From Massospora cicadina (Eukaryota > Entomophthoromycota > Entomophthoromycetes > Entomophthorales > Entomophthoraceae), in the NCBI GenBank assembly GCA_022478985.1, contig JAKSZP010010595.1, positions 124,001 to 188,000 on the forward strand: 64,000 nucleotides of DNA. The letters run 5' to 3'. The stretch's first letter is position 1, and the number at the start of each line of letters is the position of its first letter. Positions 1 to 11,001 of the stretch are shown here, piece after piece. The notes beneath the pieces were generated by a model. That model made no database searches, was not told the origin of the DNA, and saw nothing but the letters and a program-made list of their open reading frames with translations. The position numbers were made by a program, and so were the translations under genes.

Positions 1-1059
1 GACCAGACATCTTCTTGGAAGTGCTAAAGCTGTTTGACCAGCTGGTGTTTTTAGCGTATAAGTGGACCCTTTATTCATTGTTAGAGGTTAAAAATTCAGT
101 TCAAGTAAGACTGTGGGTTTCCCCCTCAATTCCATGAAGTAATTTCATAACCATCTTGACCCCCAGCGATAGGCAACCCATGCAATAAAAACCTTGCTTG
201 GTTGTCAGAAAATCGCTTTTTCCAAACAATGAGCTCTGCTAGTGTGCCAGGGCAACCATTATGGTGACTGGCTGACCCTTTCTGTTTCGCCTTCATAGGC
301 ATACCAACCCCCTACAATTCCACTCCAACCCACCAACACAGCAGAATAAAGATTTTGTCTTAGCCCCATGGTCCCTCTTTGGTGCACCCTGGCGAGTCTA
401 TCCCCCATCCTGGGTAGCCATTGCACCCCCGTGGTGCACCATCCTCATGGCTGAAAGCAGCAGCACATCATTTCTGATGGCCAGTTGGAAAGGTTCCTGT
501 CAGTTACTTGTAGGGCTGAGGTATGGGAGCTGGCATCATCAGCCAATCCAGAAATTCACCCGTCGCCTACTTTGGGATCTACAGTCCCACCCTTATTTAC
601 TTTAGTGGCTCTTACTACTTCAATTAAATAGAAAGTGGGCGATGGAGAGATCTTTGTTTGGTTGGAAGGACAAATCTTTATACTATAGGCAACAGTGCCT
701 ATGAAAACCCCTCAGCCATCCAAGACAGAAATCTAACCAATTGCAGTCATCCAAGGTAATGATTCCCTCCCATTCCATTTGTCCCAATCACTGAATATTA
801 GGCTGACTCATCCTCAGCATGAGTCTCCAGTCAGTCACATATAAATTACTATTATTATAAATATTTTTGAGCATCCTTGACATACGTTGCTGGTACTCTA
901 ATTTGGGACAAAGAAATCATAATCAAACAATTGATATCTAATACGTCAGCTTTCCACCAGAAAATCCAACAATCACCCATAATTTGGAAGTAAGCCTCAA
1001 AATATGATTCCACAGACCTAAATCATTATTATAATAAAAACTAAAATAATATTAACTAG
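1..1059. other. Unassigned sequence left of Gyp-F integrase
   Basis: No long open frame and no clear domain is visible. By position it should hold the RT/RNase H end of Gyp-F if that element was complete. The only weak hint is a plus-strand stretch near 650 that reads VWLEGQIFI, resembling the segment just before the integrase zinc finger in Ty3 elements. I would not annotate a gene here. Confidence 0.4.
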
Positions 1060-1124
1060 GCATCTAGCTGGAAATCATGCCCAACTGACTGACACTCCTA
1101 ATTCTGATATTATCTGGTGGAATC

Positions 1125-1141
1125 AGTCTAGTTGATTTTCT
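1125..1141. repeat. Target duplication of stub S1, left copy
   Basis: AGTCTAGTTGATTTTCT, identical to 1172-1188. Together they flank the 30-bp insertion S1. Confidence 0.85.
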
Positions 1142-1171
1142 TTTTTTTTAGTACTAGATGGTCCCAACCCA
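1142..1171 (-). mobile_element. Stub S1: very short 5'-truncated retro-insertion
   Basis: A 30-bp insertion made of eight T, then AGTACTAGATGGTCCCAACC and CA, between two perfect 17-bp direct repeats. Read on the minus strand it is a 3' end followed by a poly(A) tail, which is the signature of target-primed reverse transcription that stopped almost at once. The same tail (ATCTAGTACT plus A-run) occurs in a second, independent stub at 49018-49034. The source RNA is not in this window; a SINE or another LINE family is the likely donor, but that is inference. Confidence 0.75.
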
Positions 1172-1188
1172 AGTCTAGTTGATTTTCT
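1172..1188. repeat. Target duplication of stub S1, right copy
   Basis: Identical to 1125-1141. Removing 1142-1188 restores the zinc-finger-to-core spacing of the Gyp-F integrase. Confidence 0.85.
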
Positions 1189-2227
1189 GACATTGGTAAG
1201 GTGATGTTTAACTGACCAGGTATCTCCCAATGATAGTCCTGGCATGGATCACTATTTGTGTGATGTGCAAATGGGCGAAGCCAGATAAATTTTGTAAAAA
1301 TGGTCTTCTTCATCCCCTGCAGCAGGCTGAGGGCCTGTGGACTTCAATATCAGTAAACTTCATTGTCAAGCTTACAAGCTTTAAATGGTTAATGTGATTA
1401 TGATGGTCATAACTTCTTAAACAAATTTTCGGTCTTTATCCCTTGTTATCATCCATCACCTCTAAGGAGATATCCTAGCTCTTTGTGTGACATGTGTTCT
1501 TAATGTTTGGGTTTCCTCGAGAAGTTGTGAGCAACTGAGGGCTACAGTTTACAGAACATTTTTTGGACCAAACTCAAGTCTATCTTGAAGATTAATCCAT
1601 GCTGCTCCCCCACATATCACCCTCAGTCTGATGGCCAAATGAAGTGGGTAAACTACATTGTTAAAAAAAGTTTAATGTTATGCTTTGGATTCATAGATTA
1701 TCTGGCAGATGATCTAATTGCCCAAAATGCTTAAATTAATGGCACTAAAACGTTAAATGATTTCTTTGTACAAAGCTGAGCTGAGGTATAATATCTCATT
1801 TTCCTATCAGTCCATGCTTTTTCCTGGAAGTCCCTGCTTCAGAGGGCCATGCGCATAAAATCTGGAGAGCACAATTTCTGTTTCAGGAGCAACTGACTAA
1901 AACCATCAGCGACAAGAAGCTAGTCTGAAGACTGGAAACATCTCCCTGCCCATAAAATTGAACTGGGTTTCTCCATAATTTTGGATACTCAGCACCTGAA
2001 TATGAAGTTGTGCTCCCAGAAGTTTGCAAGCAAGCGCTCAAGTCCTCATGTGGTGGGGCGTATCTGGCAACGGGGTCTTTAAATTGACTCTTCTAACTCA
2101 CTGGAAGCATCACACCTTGTTCCACGTTTCTCAGTTGTCCCCATTTATGGGAGAGTACCCTGGTAATTTAAGCTTTAGGGTATCCAATTTTAGTGACACA
2201 GGTCATTTAACTAAAACTACACAGTAC

Positions 2228-2914
2228 TGTTAGAGGACAGTGGCCTTGGAAAAGTTGCAATGTTAAACCTTTTTTGTTAAGTGAGATATAAATTTAAAAT
2301 TTAAAAATAAGCACACTGTAATATAAAATACTGACAAAGGCTATGAAATACTGACAGTTGTCTTCTTTGCTGAGGTTTTTTCCAACAACGTAAAATAAAG
2401 AACACATGTTAATGGAACCCGTTGAGATATGTCCCTTCCCTAATTTCTTGTTGGTACACTTTATGCGTACTAAGCCACACACAAAAGTGGTATACTAGAG
2501 GAGTAATTATCTGGATCAGGGTAGAAATTCAAAAAGCTTGGGGTATTTACTTTATATTTTCAATCAACTGGATGCAATTGAGATGATCGCAAATGGCCAT
2601 TATAAAGTATAGATTCTTATGCAAATATGTTTGCCAGGGCGTGGGATACAAGAGGATATCATAATTGAACTTAATAGTTTCAAAATTGCACCGATAGGTT
2701 TTAATAATTTGATTTATATAATATAAATTTATAGCTCAAAGCGCCAAGGCCAAAGCAACAAAATTAAATCAATACCACTTTTGCAACTCCTTATAAAGGT
2801 CAGGTGCCAGCGCTGAAAAACTAAAATATTGGATTGAACCTGATACATAATATTGGTTAAAAATAATCTTTAATTAATTATTTGCATAAACTGATTATTG
2901 GTCAACCAATTGCA
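2228..2914 (-). repeat. Probable 3' LTR of Gyp-D
   Basis: On the minus strand the Gyp-D integrase end is followed by a polypurine tract at 2929-2915 and then a TGCAATTGG start, so a 3' LTR is expected to extend leftwards from 2914. The left limit is a guess: the first suitable TG is at 2228, directly after the Gyp-F integrase. The stretch is AT-rich and has no coding signal. The partner LTR would lie right of the window, so the limits cannot be tested here. Confidence 0.35.
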
Positions 2915-2929
2915 CCATTTCCCCCATTT
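2915..2929 (-). other. Polypurine tract of Gyp-D
   Basis: Minus strand AAATGGGGGAAATGG, immediately before a TG. This is the expected primer site for plus-strand cDNA synthesis next to a 3' LTR. Confidence 0.55.
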
Positions 2930-3298
2930 GACCAAACATTACGTATCAAAGGTTAGTGAGGGGTCTGATAAGCTAATGAGAGCTTGGAGCCAAAAGAAAT
3001 GATGCAGATAGTACATTTTAAGGAACCTATCATGCACGTGGTTGATTTTCAACCCTTAGTGGGATCCTTCAGAGTCTAGGCATCTGTGGATGTCTTCTTT
3101 ATGATTTAAAGGGCCCTTTCCAAATGTGCTCTATCTTTCTAGTCCTTCCAAGAATATGGTTATTATAGTGCCAGACCAAATACCCTACGACATAAGTAAG
3201 TGAGTTCTACATTCCATTATCATAAACTCTAGCTTTTAATTTTTCTGAGCCAATGCTTTAGTTTAAACAGAGCTTTTTAGCTGAATTAAGGCTTTTGT
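2930..3298 (-). pseudogene. Gyp-D: integrase C-terminal part
   Basis: Minus-strand remnant of the C-terminal GPF module of a Ty3/gypsy integrase. Readable pieces include IWKGPFK and, in the neighbouring frame, a TDAYTLKDP-like stretch and a KINHVHDRFLK-like end. The same module in Gyp-A (31200-31330) reads IWTGPFEV, DAYTIKEPTG and INRVHAKLLK, so the two are close relatives. The fragment starts abruptly at 3303, and the other half of the integrase is found 47 kb away at 50399-51040 on the same strand. The interruption is the insertion of Gyp-E. Several frameshifts are present. Confidence 0.7.
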
Positions 3299-3303
3299 GA
3301 GCT
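3299..3303. repeat. Target duplication of Gyp-E, left copy
   Basis: GAGCT, directly before the left LTR of Gyp-E. The identical 5 bp are at 50394-50398, directly after the right LTR. Confidence 0.75.
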
Positions 3304-4340
3304 TTTTAAGTCTGAGTATATACTCGCTTATTGAATAATTCCTGATTATATAGTCATGAAGAGTTTTTGGTCTATTTATCCTCAATTTTTCCAAGTGTAT
3401 TATGGTATTTCCTAACTGTTCAGAAGCTAACAAGGCCTAAGCAACAATAAATGACTCATCTGGTCTCTTTTATGTAAATTCTCTCTATAATTTGAACTCT
3501 TGATGCAAGTAAAATGACAAGCTCCCTTAGCTCTTGTCTACAATACTGATATGAAGATTAGACTAAACGAATACTCAAAAAATAAAGATAAAACTGGATG
3601 GTCTGAACTGGTATAAGATGATGTTTTATTAGTAGGATAGACGACGGTATTTTATATCTCTAGGGCATCTCCTAGACATACTCATCTACAAGGTGAGTTC
3701 ATTAAAATCATACCAATTATCTACAGATTATGGCAGTGGTTAGATAGTTACCCAAGTTAATTTAGCCCTTAAATTAACTTAGTTACAATCCTCTCAGACC
3801 AATTAAGAGCTCTCTGCTCTCATAATTGGGACTATAGGAATAATATTAGCACCTCAGTGGCGTATATTTGCTGTAAAATTAGTATGATAACGTTTCATCA
3901 TATAGATGACGCAATACAAAAATAAGGGGGAAAGGACGATATAAATTCATTTGATGCACCCTTAATTGGGATGTCAGCAGGCCTCTTGATAGCACTAGGT
4001 ACTCCCTAAATTAGTCTGTCCAAGTGAATGTAATATAATGCAATTACGATGATCAACATTCAAAAATGCATTTTACATTGAGCTTAATTGCATTAAACTT
4101 GTAAGTGCATTTAAGTACATGCCGTGAAACACCTTTGTTTCACCCAAGTGGATCCCATCATTTGTCATAATATGATTATATCATAGTTACTATTAGTTAT
4201 AATAATTGGAATGTTTAGGTTCACTTAAGGCGGTTTGAGGTGATTCTAATATAACGGATTATGCAGACATATGGGAAGGATCAAAAGTTGTCATTAATAG
4301 GATTAATCAAATTACATATATGTTTTTCTTGAATTTTTTT
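3304..4340 (-). repeat. Gyp-E left (3') LTR, first part
   Basis: Collinear along its length with 49327-50350 (shared landmarks: TATACTCGC / TCTACTCGC, CAAGTGTATTA, GATGTTTTATTAGTAGG, ATATTAGCACCTCAG, CAAGTGGATCCCATCATT). It starts TTTTAAG where the right copy has TGTTAAG. It is broken by Lin-1 and continues at 9573. No coding signal. Confidence 0.8.
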
Positions 4341-4538
4341 CATTTTAAGTTTAATTTGGGGAAGGCTGACCACTGGGCTGACACTTACAAAAAATACAAC
4401 AACAGTACACCAAGAAACCATAAGGGTACCAGAGGAGCCAAAGCTACCTCCTGTTGCCAGAATTACTTCCCAGGGGAAGGAAGAGGGAGAGTGTTAGGTG
4501 AGCCATGTGCCAAAACAAACATGAATGAAGGAAATTGT

Positions 4539-7500
4539 TTAATGAGAGAAAACTATGGGGAACCAGGATGACACCAACCAGTGTAGGCGGGATGGCAGGT
4601 GGCCAAATGACCAATTCTGGAAGTGATTCATAAGGTGAGAGTGGAAGCGACGTACAGTTTCATGTTGGTGTTGGTGTAGTGCCAGAAAGAGCGCAAAGGA
4701 CAATAGTGTGGATCTTCCATAAATTATTGCAACAAATAAGGAGCTGAGTGAAGGGTTGATAGGGGAGGTCATGGAAAAAGCGAAAATGTTCTTAGACAGG
4801 CTGAAAGTCTGTCCTCGCTCCTGGAAAAAGAGGCGCATAACATCCCGCTAGACTGCCTGTGATGGCGGGCAATATTCCAAGTGATGAACTAATGACATAT
4901 TTTGACCACACACATTGCATGAAGACTGAGAGGCATTAAACCGCTCAGCCATACAGTACAATTTTCTCAGGCATCTCTACACATGGGTGCAAATTTGGGG
5001 TTGTAACAGAGGATGACGTGAGTGCAGCCATATGTCCTTTGGGCCTCCAGACAGTATGAGATGTCCAGCCAGTCAGGGTAGTCCACTCGGGCAATGATGG
5101 AGGTACATTGGGGTACCAGGTTGTTTAAGATGACTTGCTCATGGACTTCTTGCTTGAAACGGTGAGTAGGGAGACCCCCCTGGGAGGTGTATCCACGGAT
5201 GCTGATTCTCCACTCAGCGCTCCACATAGAGATGAGAATTCATTTGAAGTAAGTCGACGTCCTATGCAGGCCCACAGAAGAGGGATGAGAGGCCAAATAG
5301 TTAAGTAGAAAATGGTGGAGGTTAGGATTGAGGAGGCAAAGGGCGCAGGCAAAATTGTAGCAGGCCTCGCATGACCAATGCTAATCTGATATTGTGGTGT
5401 TGGTAATTGCAGTGTCCAGGTGCAAAGAATTTTGGCGGCATGGGACTCAATGTTGAGCAGACCCATACCACAACTATGGTGAGGGCCAAACATGACATCC
5501 AGGCGCACTGGGGAGGGTGGCTTAACCAAAACCACCCTTGTAAGAGGGCATATAAAGAGGTAAAGAAAGAGGGTGAAAAGGCGATGGCATAGCCATAAAC
5601 CAGACTTTCACATGAGCTTAGAATTATCAAGCACATTTCGGCATGTGAGGGTAGTATGGTGTGCTCTGAGGGAGGCAATGCACTTTGTGAGATTTTCTAG
5701 AATGTGTTGCTCCATTACCTACAAGGCGAACCCTCCCGCCTACAGCCACATTCCCAAATGGCGCACAAGACCAGCAGTGGGTCTTGGCACAAAAGGGAGT
5801 ACAAGCGGGGCGGTATAGGGTCGCTGGGGCAAGCAAACCAGAGAGCTAGCTGCCGAAGCAGGCTGACTATGGGGCGCTGGTGACCAGCAGGCTTAGTACC
5901 AGCTGAGGAGAATTATTTCAGTTTGAAGGCATTAAGCACGGCGTGACTGACCCTGGAGTAATCCTGGATAGTTGCCTCCAGCGCTCATGCATAATGGTTG
6001 TAGACACCCCAACCACACAATCATCAGCGAGTGCCAGCATCCTTACAGATGCTTGGCCTTGCATATGGACACCAGAAAGGCGGACATTCACACTGCGTAA
6101 AAGTGGTTCAAAGCTGAAGTTTTAATAGAGTGGACATAAATGGTTCCCTTGGAGGAGACTCCTTTGAGGGTGAACCCCTTAAGTGAGGAAAACAAGGCCA
6201 TGCACAGCCAAAGTGGCAGACTTCATGAGCAACATCACTCAATTTATGATCAGGTGAGGGGAGGTGTTTTGTGGAAGTAGGCTTTGAGGTAATCCCAGTT
6301 GACCCTATCATAAGCATTTTGTTAGTCTAAGAACACAAGCCACCAGTAGCTGTGGATTGGCAAATATTGGGTACGGTGTATATGTTTCCAATATTGACCT
6401 CTTGGGGAAAAACTAAACTGTCTAGAGGAGATTACTGTATAACTAACTTCCCCTAGGCGGTTGGCCATAAACTTAGTGAATAACTTAGTATATGTATTAG
6501 TAAGTAGTATGGGGAGCTAGTTCACCAATTCCAGATTACCCCCTTTTTTTTACAGCGTTATCATATAGGCCATTTGGCCTGTAGGAAGGAGGCGTTTCTA
6601 AAAGACATTGTTCATTGAGGTAAGCCTTAGCGAGGAGAAATAATCAAAATACTTTTTTTGAAGAGCTCATATGGAATCCCATCTGGACCTTGGCACTTCC
6701 TGTGAGGTTCACCACATATAGCATACCAGTTTTCATCACAAGTTATTAAATTTATTAACTTGAATATCAGGAAATGGTGCAGATAGGTGCAACATTAAGA
6801 AACTCATCAATTGTGGCAGGTTTGACAGGTTCAGATTTTACAACTTGAAGTAAAATCTATAAACTTCGTCTGCCTCTTCAGGTAGAGTGTCTGAAACGGA
6901 TTTGTACAGCAGACTCACCTGTGTGCAGGCCAAGCTCAGTCGTGGTGTGAAGAATTTACAGAAAAAGAAGGCGGAGCATGTCTCACCCATCGTTATATTT
7001 TTTCCTTGAACTGAACACAAACGCGATGTTTGTGTTGACTTACCAGTGCATTTGAGATGAGCAGACAATTCTGTCCAATTAAGTCACAAAGCTGGGCTGT
7101 ACCCTGCTGCAGGGCATTAGGCTCCAGGTGGTCCACTTCCACTAGCATGCGCTTAATGGCTGCTGAAGCAGCCCAAGAGTGTCGCAATGAGAAGTGGATG
7201 TCTTAAGTATGATGTTTGCTTTGAAGGCTAACCAGATAGAAAGTGGATCAGCACTGAACGGTGTGTAAAACTCTGGTGTAAAGTTTTGGTGTTCACTTAT
7301 GATTAAAACATGAGTGAAGTGATTTTAAACAGTCAAATTTTACACCATTTTGGCGCTTGTTCCACTGGGCTTAACTAAATGTAGGACACTAACACCATCC
7401 TGAGGTCAGAGAAATAAAATTTAGTTGTTGTAAAGTTCTCAATCTTGAGGCAAAAGTTCAACGGAGCAAAAATGAGGCTAATGCAGGACATAGATCTCAG

Positions 7501-8079
7501 CCATTGTTGTGCATATGAAGGCGGGACATCTTGGGTAGCAACGGCGCATGCCTGGGGAGGGTATTAAAAAGCCCCAATGTGGCTTTTAGCATGCAGAATT
7601 TGATGTTCCCCTGAAGGGGTAGGCGTTGAAGGCAAGCAGTCAGTGGCAGGGTTGGCCCAGCATTTCAGGTCACCCACCACAAAGGGATTAGGTGGAAGTG
7701 GGAGGGAAGTTATGGCCAATAGGAAATACTGGTTAGCCCATACACAAATCAGAGCGTAAACATTAACTATAGCATGCACTTCATTGTCCCATGAAAAGGA
7801 CATGACCCGCACATTACCATTGAGATATGAATTTCAAGATATAAATTCAAAACTATGGGATGCATGTATAAGCACCCCATAGTGCAGTGAAAAAAAATGA
7901 AAGGGAGGGAAGGAGCATGGTTGCCCATGTGTTCTTGGCAAAGTGTGGACGGTGGGATTCCCGTCTTACCAGGATGCCCACAGGTAAATTATTTTATAAA
8001 AACTCTGTTTTTTAGCCTGGGATGGCAAGGCTTTTAGTCCAATAATGTTCAACATCCCTATTTTGAAGGAGGCCCCCAT
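4539..8079 (-). pseudogene. Lin-1 ORF2: endonuclease-RT, broken
   Basis: Remnant of the LINE protein that nicks the target and copies its own RNA. Order on the minus strand: ATG at 8079 just after the conserved palindrome; endonuclease core with VGDLKCW (about 7660-7680, family GDMNCW); linker (6838-7190) with an LEPN segment matching the LESN of Lin-3; reverse transcriptase (about 5600-6550), recognisable from RT-palm segments such as YDRVNWDYL-like text near 6290-6310; then the C-terminal domain (4539-5535) with MFGPHH, RVDYPDWLDI and HFQNWSFGHLPSR, all of which have counterparts in Lin-3. It is split over many short frames. The order and spacing match Lin-3, so identification is firm although the protein is dead. 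Confidence 0.75.
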
Positions 8080-9450
8080 CGCACCTTAAGTGCAATGGGA
8101 AGGGACCCCTTGCCCATCCTGTGCTGCTTTTTCAGCAGCTTATTTGACTTCTGAACGTGTGCCTTGTGACACCAAGTAAGTGTCCTTAAGGGTTTCCTTC
8201 TCTTTGGGTTTAGTTTCAGATTTAGTGTTTTTTGATTTAGGTCACTTTTTTTATTGAGTGCTCCTGAGGTGCCCATCATAGTTCAACAAAAACTTGAGGA
8301 TGGTTGGGTTGGGAGAATCAGTTTTGATTGGTACATAGTAACTTTGAGCGGGTGAATCTGACTCAAACACCTGGTCCGCAGGTTGGTGGGCACAATTTGA
8401 TTGGTGAGCGAATTCTCAAGCCACTTCAGCTGCAAATGACTCAATGTAAGCTTTGGTCTGGGCAGGCGTTATCATGGATGCTGCTAAAGCTGCTACCTTG
8501 GCCGCTGCTCTACGAGCCAGTTTAGCCTTTTTGCGCTCTTGTGGGGGCTCAGGTTTAACCTGAATATAACACTTCTGTGAACCCCATGGAAAGGTGGCAT
8601 CAGTGTCAATGGCGGGATCATTATGGGAGTCAGCGCTTCCCATTGCATCTGGGAGAATTTCTTGCTGAGTGATGCCTCTCTGGAAGGGCAGTTGTGTACT
8701 TTATGGACAAAAGAGTGACAATAGGTTCAGATAGGGGGCTCATTAATAAATTTTGTGGAATGGGTGGGAGTCCTGCCCATAAATATTGAGAACTGCAGTG
8801 TGTGGAATTTGAATGAAGTCTTCTGAATGACTGCGGATGGGGTGATCACTGCAATTTCTTTGCCCATGCTAAGTTCTGGCATAAGTGCAAAGCACTGCAT
8901 TTCAAAAGAGTGTGATTCCAAACTTTTTAGTCCATCTAAGAGATAGCGTTCTAGTACTGAACGTCTCACCATTGTGGAGAGAAAGTTAAAAGTGACAAAA
9001 ATTTGGTTAGATTTGATCCAACGCGTGCACTTTGTTTCAACCACCTGTTGAACATCCAGGAGATCAACCACCACATGCACCCATGCAGCTTCGTCCACTG
9101 CTTGCGCAGTTTCAACCAAGTTCTAACCAGCCCCAGAGGGTAGAATGGGGTGTGACATACACTATTTAAGGAAAGTGTTTGTGCTCATCACCACAGAGTT
9201 TCTTAAGGCACTAATAAGCTAGTATTCAAAAAAAGCTACAAGCAATGCTCCACTGTTGAGAGGGTATGTGAATGTAAGTTTTGATGTATTGGTTGCATTT
9301 TTCTTGTCAAGCTAAAACTCTGGAAAGATACTCACCGTCGTTTACTTACTTTTTTCTTTGCCACCGTTGTAACCTGGGCAACTCCTAACTTTGTACAATG
9401 CAAAAACTGACCCTGTGCCCTTTACAATGCTTGCCCAACCCTTACCAAAA
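8058..9450 (-). pseudogene. Lin-1 ORF1: nucleic-acid-binding protein, broken
   Basis: Remnant of the LINE RNA-binding ORF1 protein. A middle piece (8727-9119) contains TKCTRWIKSNQIFVTFNF, nearly identical to Lin-3 ORF1; the following piece (8416-8643) has FPWGSQKCYIQVKPEPPQER and an Ala/Lys-rich stretch; the last piece (8058-8279) ends LPIALKVRWG and stops just past the ORF2 ATG at 8079, so the two genes overlapped. The start codon region (about 9446) has lost its ATG relative to Lin-3, and the zinc-knuckle segment is not readable. Confidence 0.7.
8081..8093 (-). promoter_or_regulatory. Lin-1 palindrome before ORF2 start
   Basis: Minus strand GCACTTAAGGTGC, one base before the ORF2 ATG (8079-8077). 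Lin-3, Lin-4 and Lin-5 have GCACCTAAGGTGC at the same place. Confidence 0.6.
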
Positions 9451-9512
9451 ATTGGGTGCACACTTATCTACTTGTATAGATTATCAAACTTACCAGCCTT
9501 GAATTGAATCGG

Positions 9513-9531
9513 TTGCAATAAATTATTGCAA
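9513..9531 (-). promoter_or_regulatory. Lin-1 5' terminal hairpin
   Basis: Minus strand TTGCAATAA-T-TTATTGCAA, a perfect 9-bp inverted repeat with one loop base, close to the element's 5' end. It sits where Lin-3, Lin-4 and Lin-5 have GTTGCAAA/TTTGCAAC. The arms differ in sequence but remain complementary. Confidence 0.65.
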
Positions 9532-9572
9532 TGAGAAAGAAAAGCTATTGACTTGCAGTAGTCTTGATATCA

Positions 9573-9623
9573 TTGATATTTTTTTAAAGAGTTCATTTTT
9601 GAGTCAACCATCAAAATCTAACA
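9573..9623 (-). repeat. Gyp-E left LTR, last part
   Basis: Continues the LTR after Lin-1. It shares TTTTTGAGTCAACCATCAAAAT with the right copy in two adjoining blocks and ends TCTAACA where the right copy ends TTTAATA. Confidence 0.75.
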
Positions 9624-10707
9624 TTTTACTCAATTGACTAGAAAATAAACCCTAAGTTTCATGATCTATTTTCGGTGTTTGCTTATAGTTTATCCTCAGA
9701 ATATCACTTTTTTGTCACAATTCTTGATCCCAAACAATGCCAAATTTCAACAGAATGGATACAATAATGCATATGTGACCGTTTCTGGGCTCTTTTTGAG
9801 AGTCAGAAACAAGTCAGTTTATCCTAATGCTGACAATTGTTACGTCTACTTGGCCAGATACTATTCCTGAGAAAGTTGTTCTGCTGTATAGACCATTCAT
9901 GGACCTTTGGGTTATGAGCTTAATTCACTCTCCTAAGTTAATCTTCAACTGGACGCTTTCAGTTGCATCTTTAATCCATGGATGTAGAGTTTTTACTGTC
10001 ATCCCTTTTGGGATAGAGACCTTCTGGAAGAGTTTTCTACGTCCTTAATAATTATCCAATACCTCAAACATAATTGGCAACTTTGGGATCCTCAAAATTT
10101 CCCATGTTAATGTCAAACTCTCAAAACAAATGAGGGCGAATATGATCATGTAAGGAGGGTATTGTAACTCTCATGTTCCCAGCAAAGTGGTGCGAGATGC
10201 ACAGCCACACCGTTAGGGAACTAGTCATTTGCATTAGGATTAACATGCACCTCTAAGATTGGCGGAGCAAAGGAACCCAAGACAAGGGTGTATAACGCTG
10301 TATAGAGTATTTGGAAGCAAATAAATAACAATAGTTGGTAGGACCCCCAAGAGGAGTCCACAACCAAGTGGAAATCAGTGCGGTAGAGCTTGCGTGCCTT
10401 GGACTGGAGGAGATCAGGGCGGCACTGCGGTGCACCAGATATCATATATATTTTTGTTATGATAAAATGGCCAACGTCATTAAAGACCTCCTCAAGGAGG
10501 TCCACGCACAGGTATGCCTGAAAGAACCATATTAAAAAACGTTAGCTTAGCGGGGCATTTATTAGTAGAAAAGTTAACCAACGAGTAAGATTGGTCTTAA
10601 GGAATTTTACTCAAGCAATTTAGGAAATCATTGATTGGTGGAAGTGGTGGTAAGCCCTAGTACATCAATAAGCACACGCTTCCATTGGACAGGGTACTAT
10701 AGCTCAA
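9624..10707. other. Gyp-E remnant, content unexplained
   Basis: By the nesting model this is the 3' internal end of Gyp-E. A weak polypurine tract (minus GAGTAAAA) abuts the LTR at 9624. Some frames of 60-94 codons occur on both strands (for example 9661-9870 plus, 10221-10505 minus, 10335-10535 plus), but none shows a domain I recognise. An 8-bp inverted repeat with a 2-base gap lies at 10485-10502. It may contain another old insertion. Confidence 0.4.
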
Positions 10708-11001
10708 TTTTTTTCGGACTGAAGTTTTTTTATCTGACCAAGGTAAGCTGACCAGGGGATGAGCAATACCGAAATACATAAGGGGATAGGGGAAAGCGAA
10801 GTGTAACAAAATTAGGAACCCCAGAGTAGACGAGCTACCCCTGTTGCCAGCCGGTATCACCAGGTGTGGGGGGTAAAGAGGCGCTACTCTGAGGGGGTTT
10901 CCCCCTGTTATAAAGCAGATGTGGAGGAAGGGGTCTGAGTGTAGAAACCATAATGAGAACCATGATTCTACGAGCCTTTGCTGCCTCAGCTTCTTGTATC
11001 C

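Larger units (their letters stand above)
1060..2233 (+). pseudogene. Gyp-F: Ty3/gypsy integrase, decayed
   Basis: Remnant of a Ty3/gypsy integrase, the enzyme that joins retroelement cDNA to chromosomal DNA. Read in order on the plus strand: an H2C2-type first half (AGNHAQLTDTPNSDIIWW, about 1066-1120), the CVMC cysteine pair (about 1252-1263), the start of the catalytic core (SISVNFIVKL, about 1336-1365, where the usual catalytic D of VDFI is N), a second core motif (GFPREVVSN followed by a stop, 1508-1535, again D to N), the third-core segment YHPQSDGQMKWVN (about 1613-1650), and the C-terminal module HWKHHTLFHVSQLSPF (about 2100-2147). Stops and frameshifts separate these pieces. The C-terminal module and SISV core differ from Gyp-A to Gyp-E, so this is a separate Ty3 lineage. 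A 30-bp insertion (1142-1171) breaks the zinc-finger region. Nothing downstream of 2233 could be assigned to this element. Confidence 0.75.
4341..9572 (-). mobile_element. Lin-1: decayed full-length LINE
   Basis: A minus-strand L1-like non-LTR retrotransposon, nearly full length, inserted into the left LTR of Gyp-E. The 3' end (4341-4370) carries the family's terminal GGTCAGCCTTCCCC box; the 5' end (to about 9545) carries the family's CTTTTCTTTCTC start and 5' hairpin. The target duplication is imperfect (TTGAATTTTTTT at 4329-4340, TTGATATTTTTTT at 9573-9585). The order from right to left is 5'UTR, ORF1, ORF2. It is much more decayed than Lin-3 or Lin-4, with stops and frameshifts throughout. 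Confidence 0.75.

Noticed and set aside
1142..1171. Stub S1 as a 5S rRNA fragment
   Set aside because: The minus-strand text GGGTTGGGACCA is reminiscent of a 5S segment, but the following bases and the A-tail do not fit a 5S 3' end. Too short to decide.
10485..10502. Hairpin GACCTCCT-CA-AGGAGGTC as a terminator
   Set aside because: No T-run after it and no gene ending there; the genome looks eukaryotic, so an intrinsic terminator is not expected.
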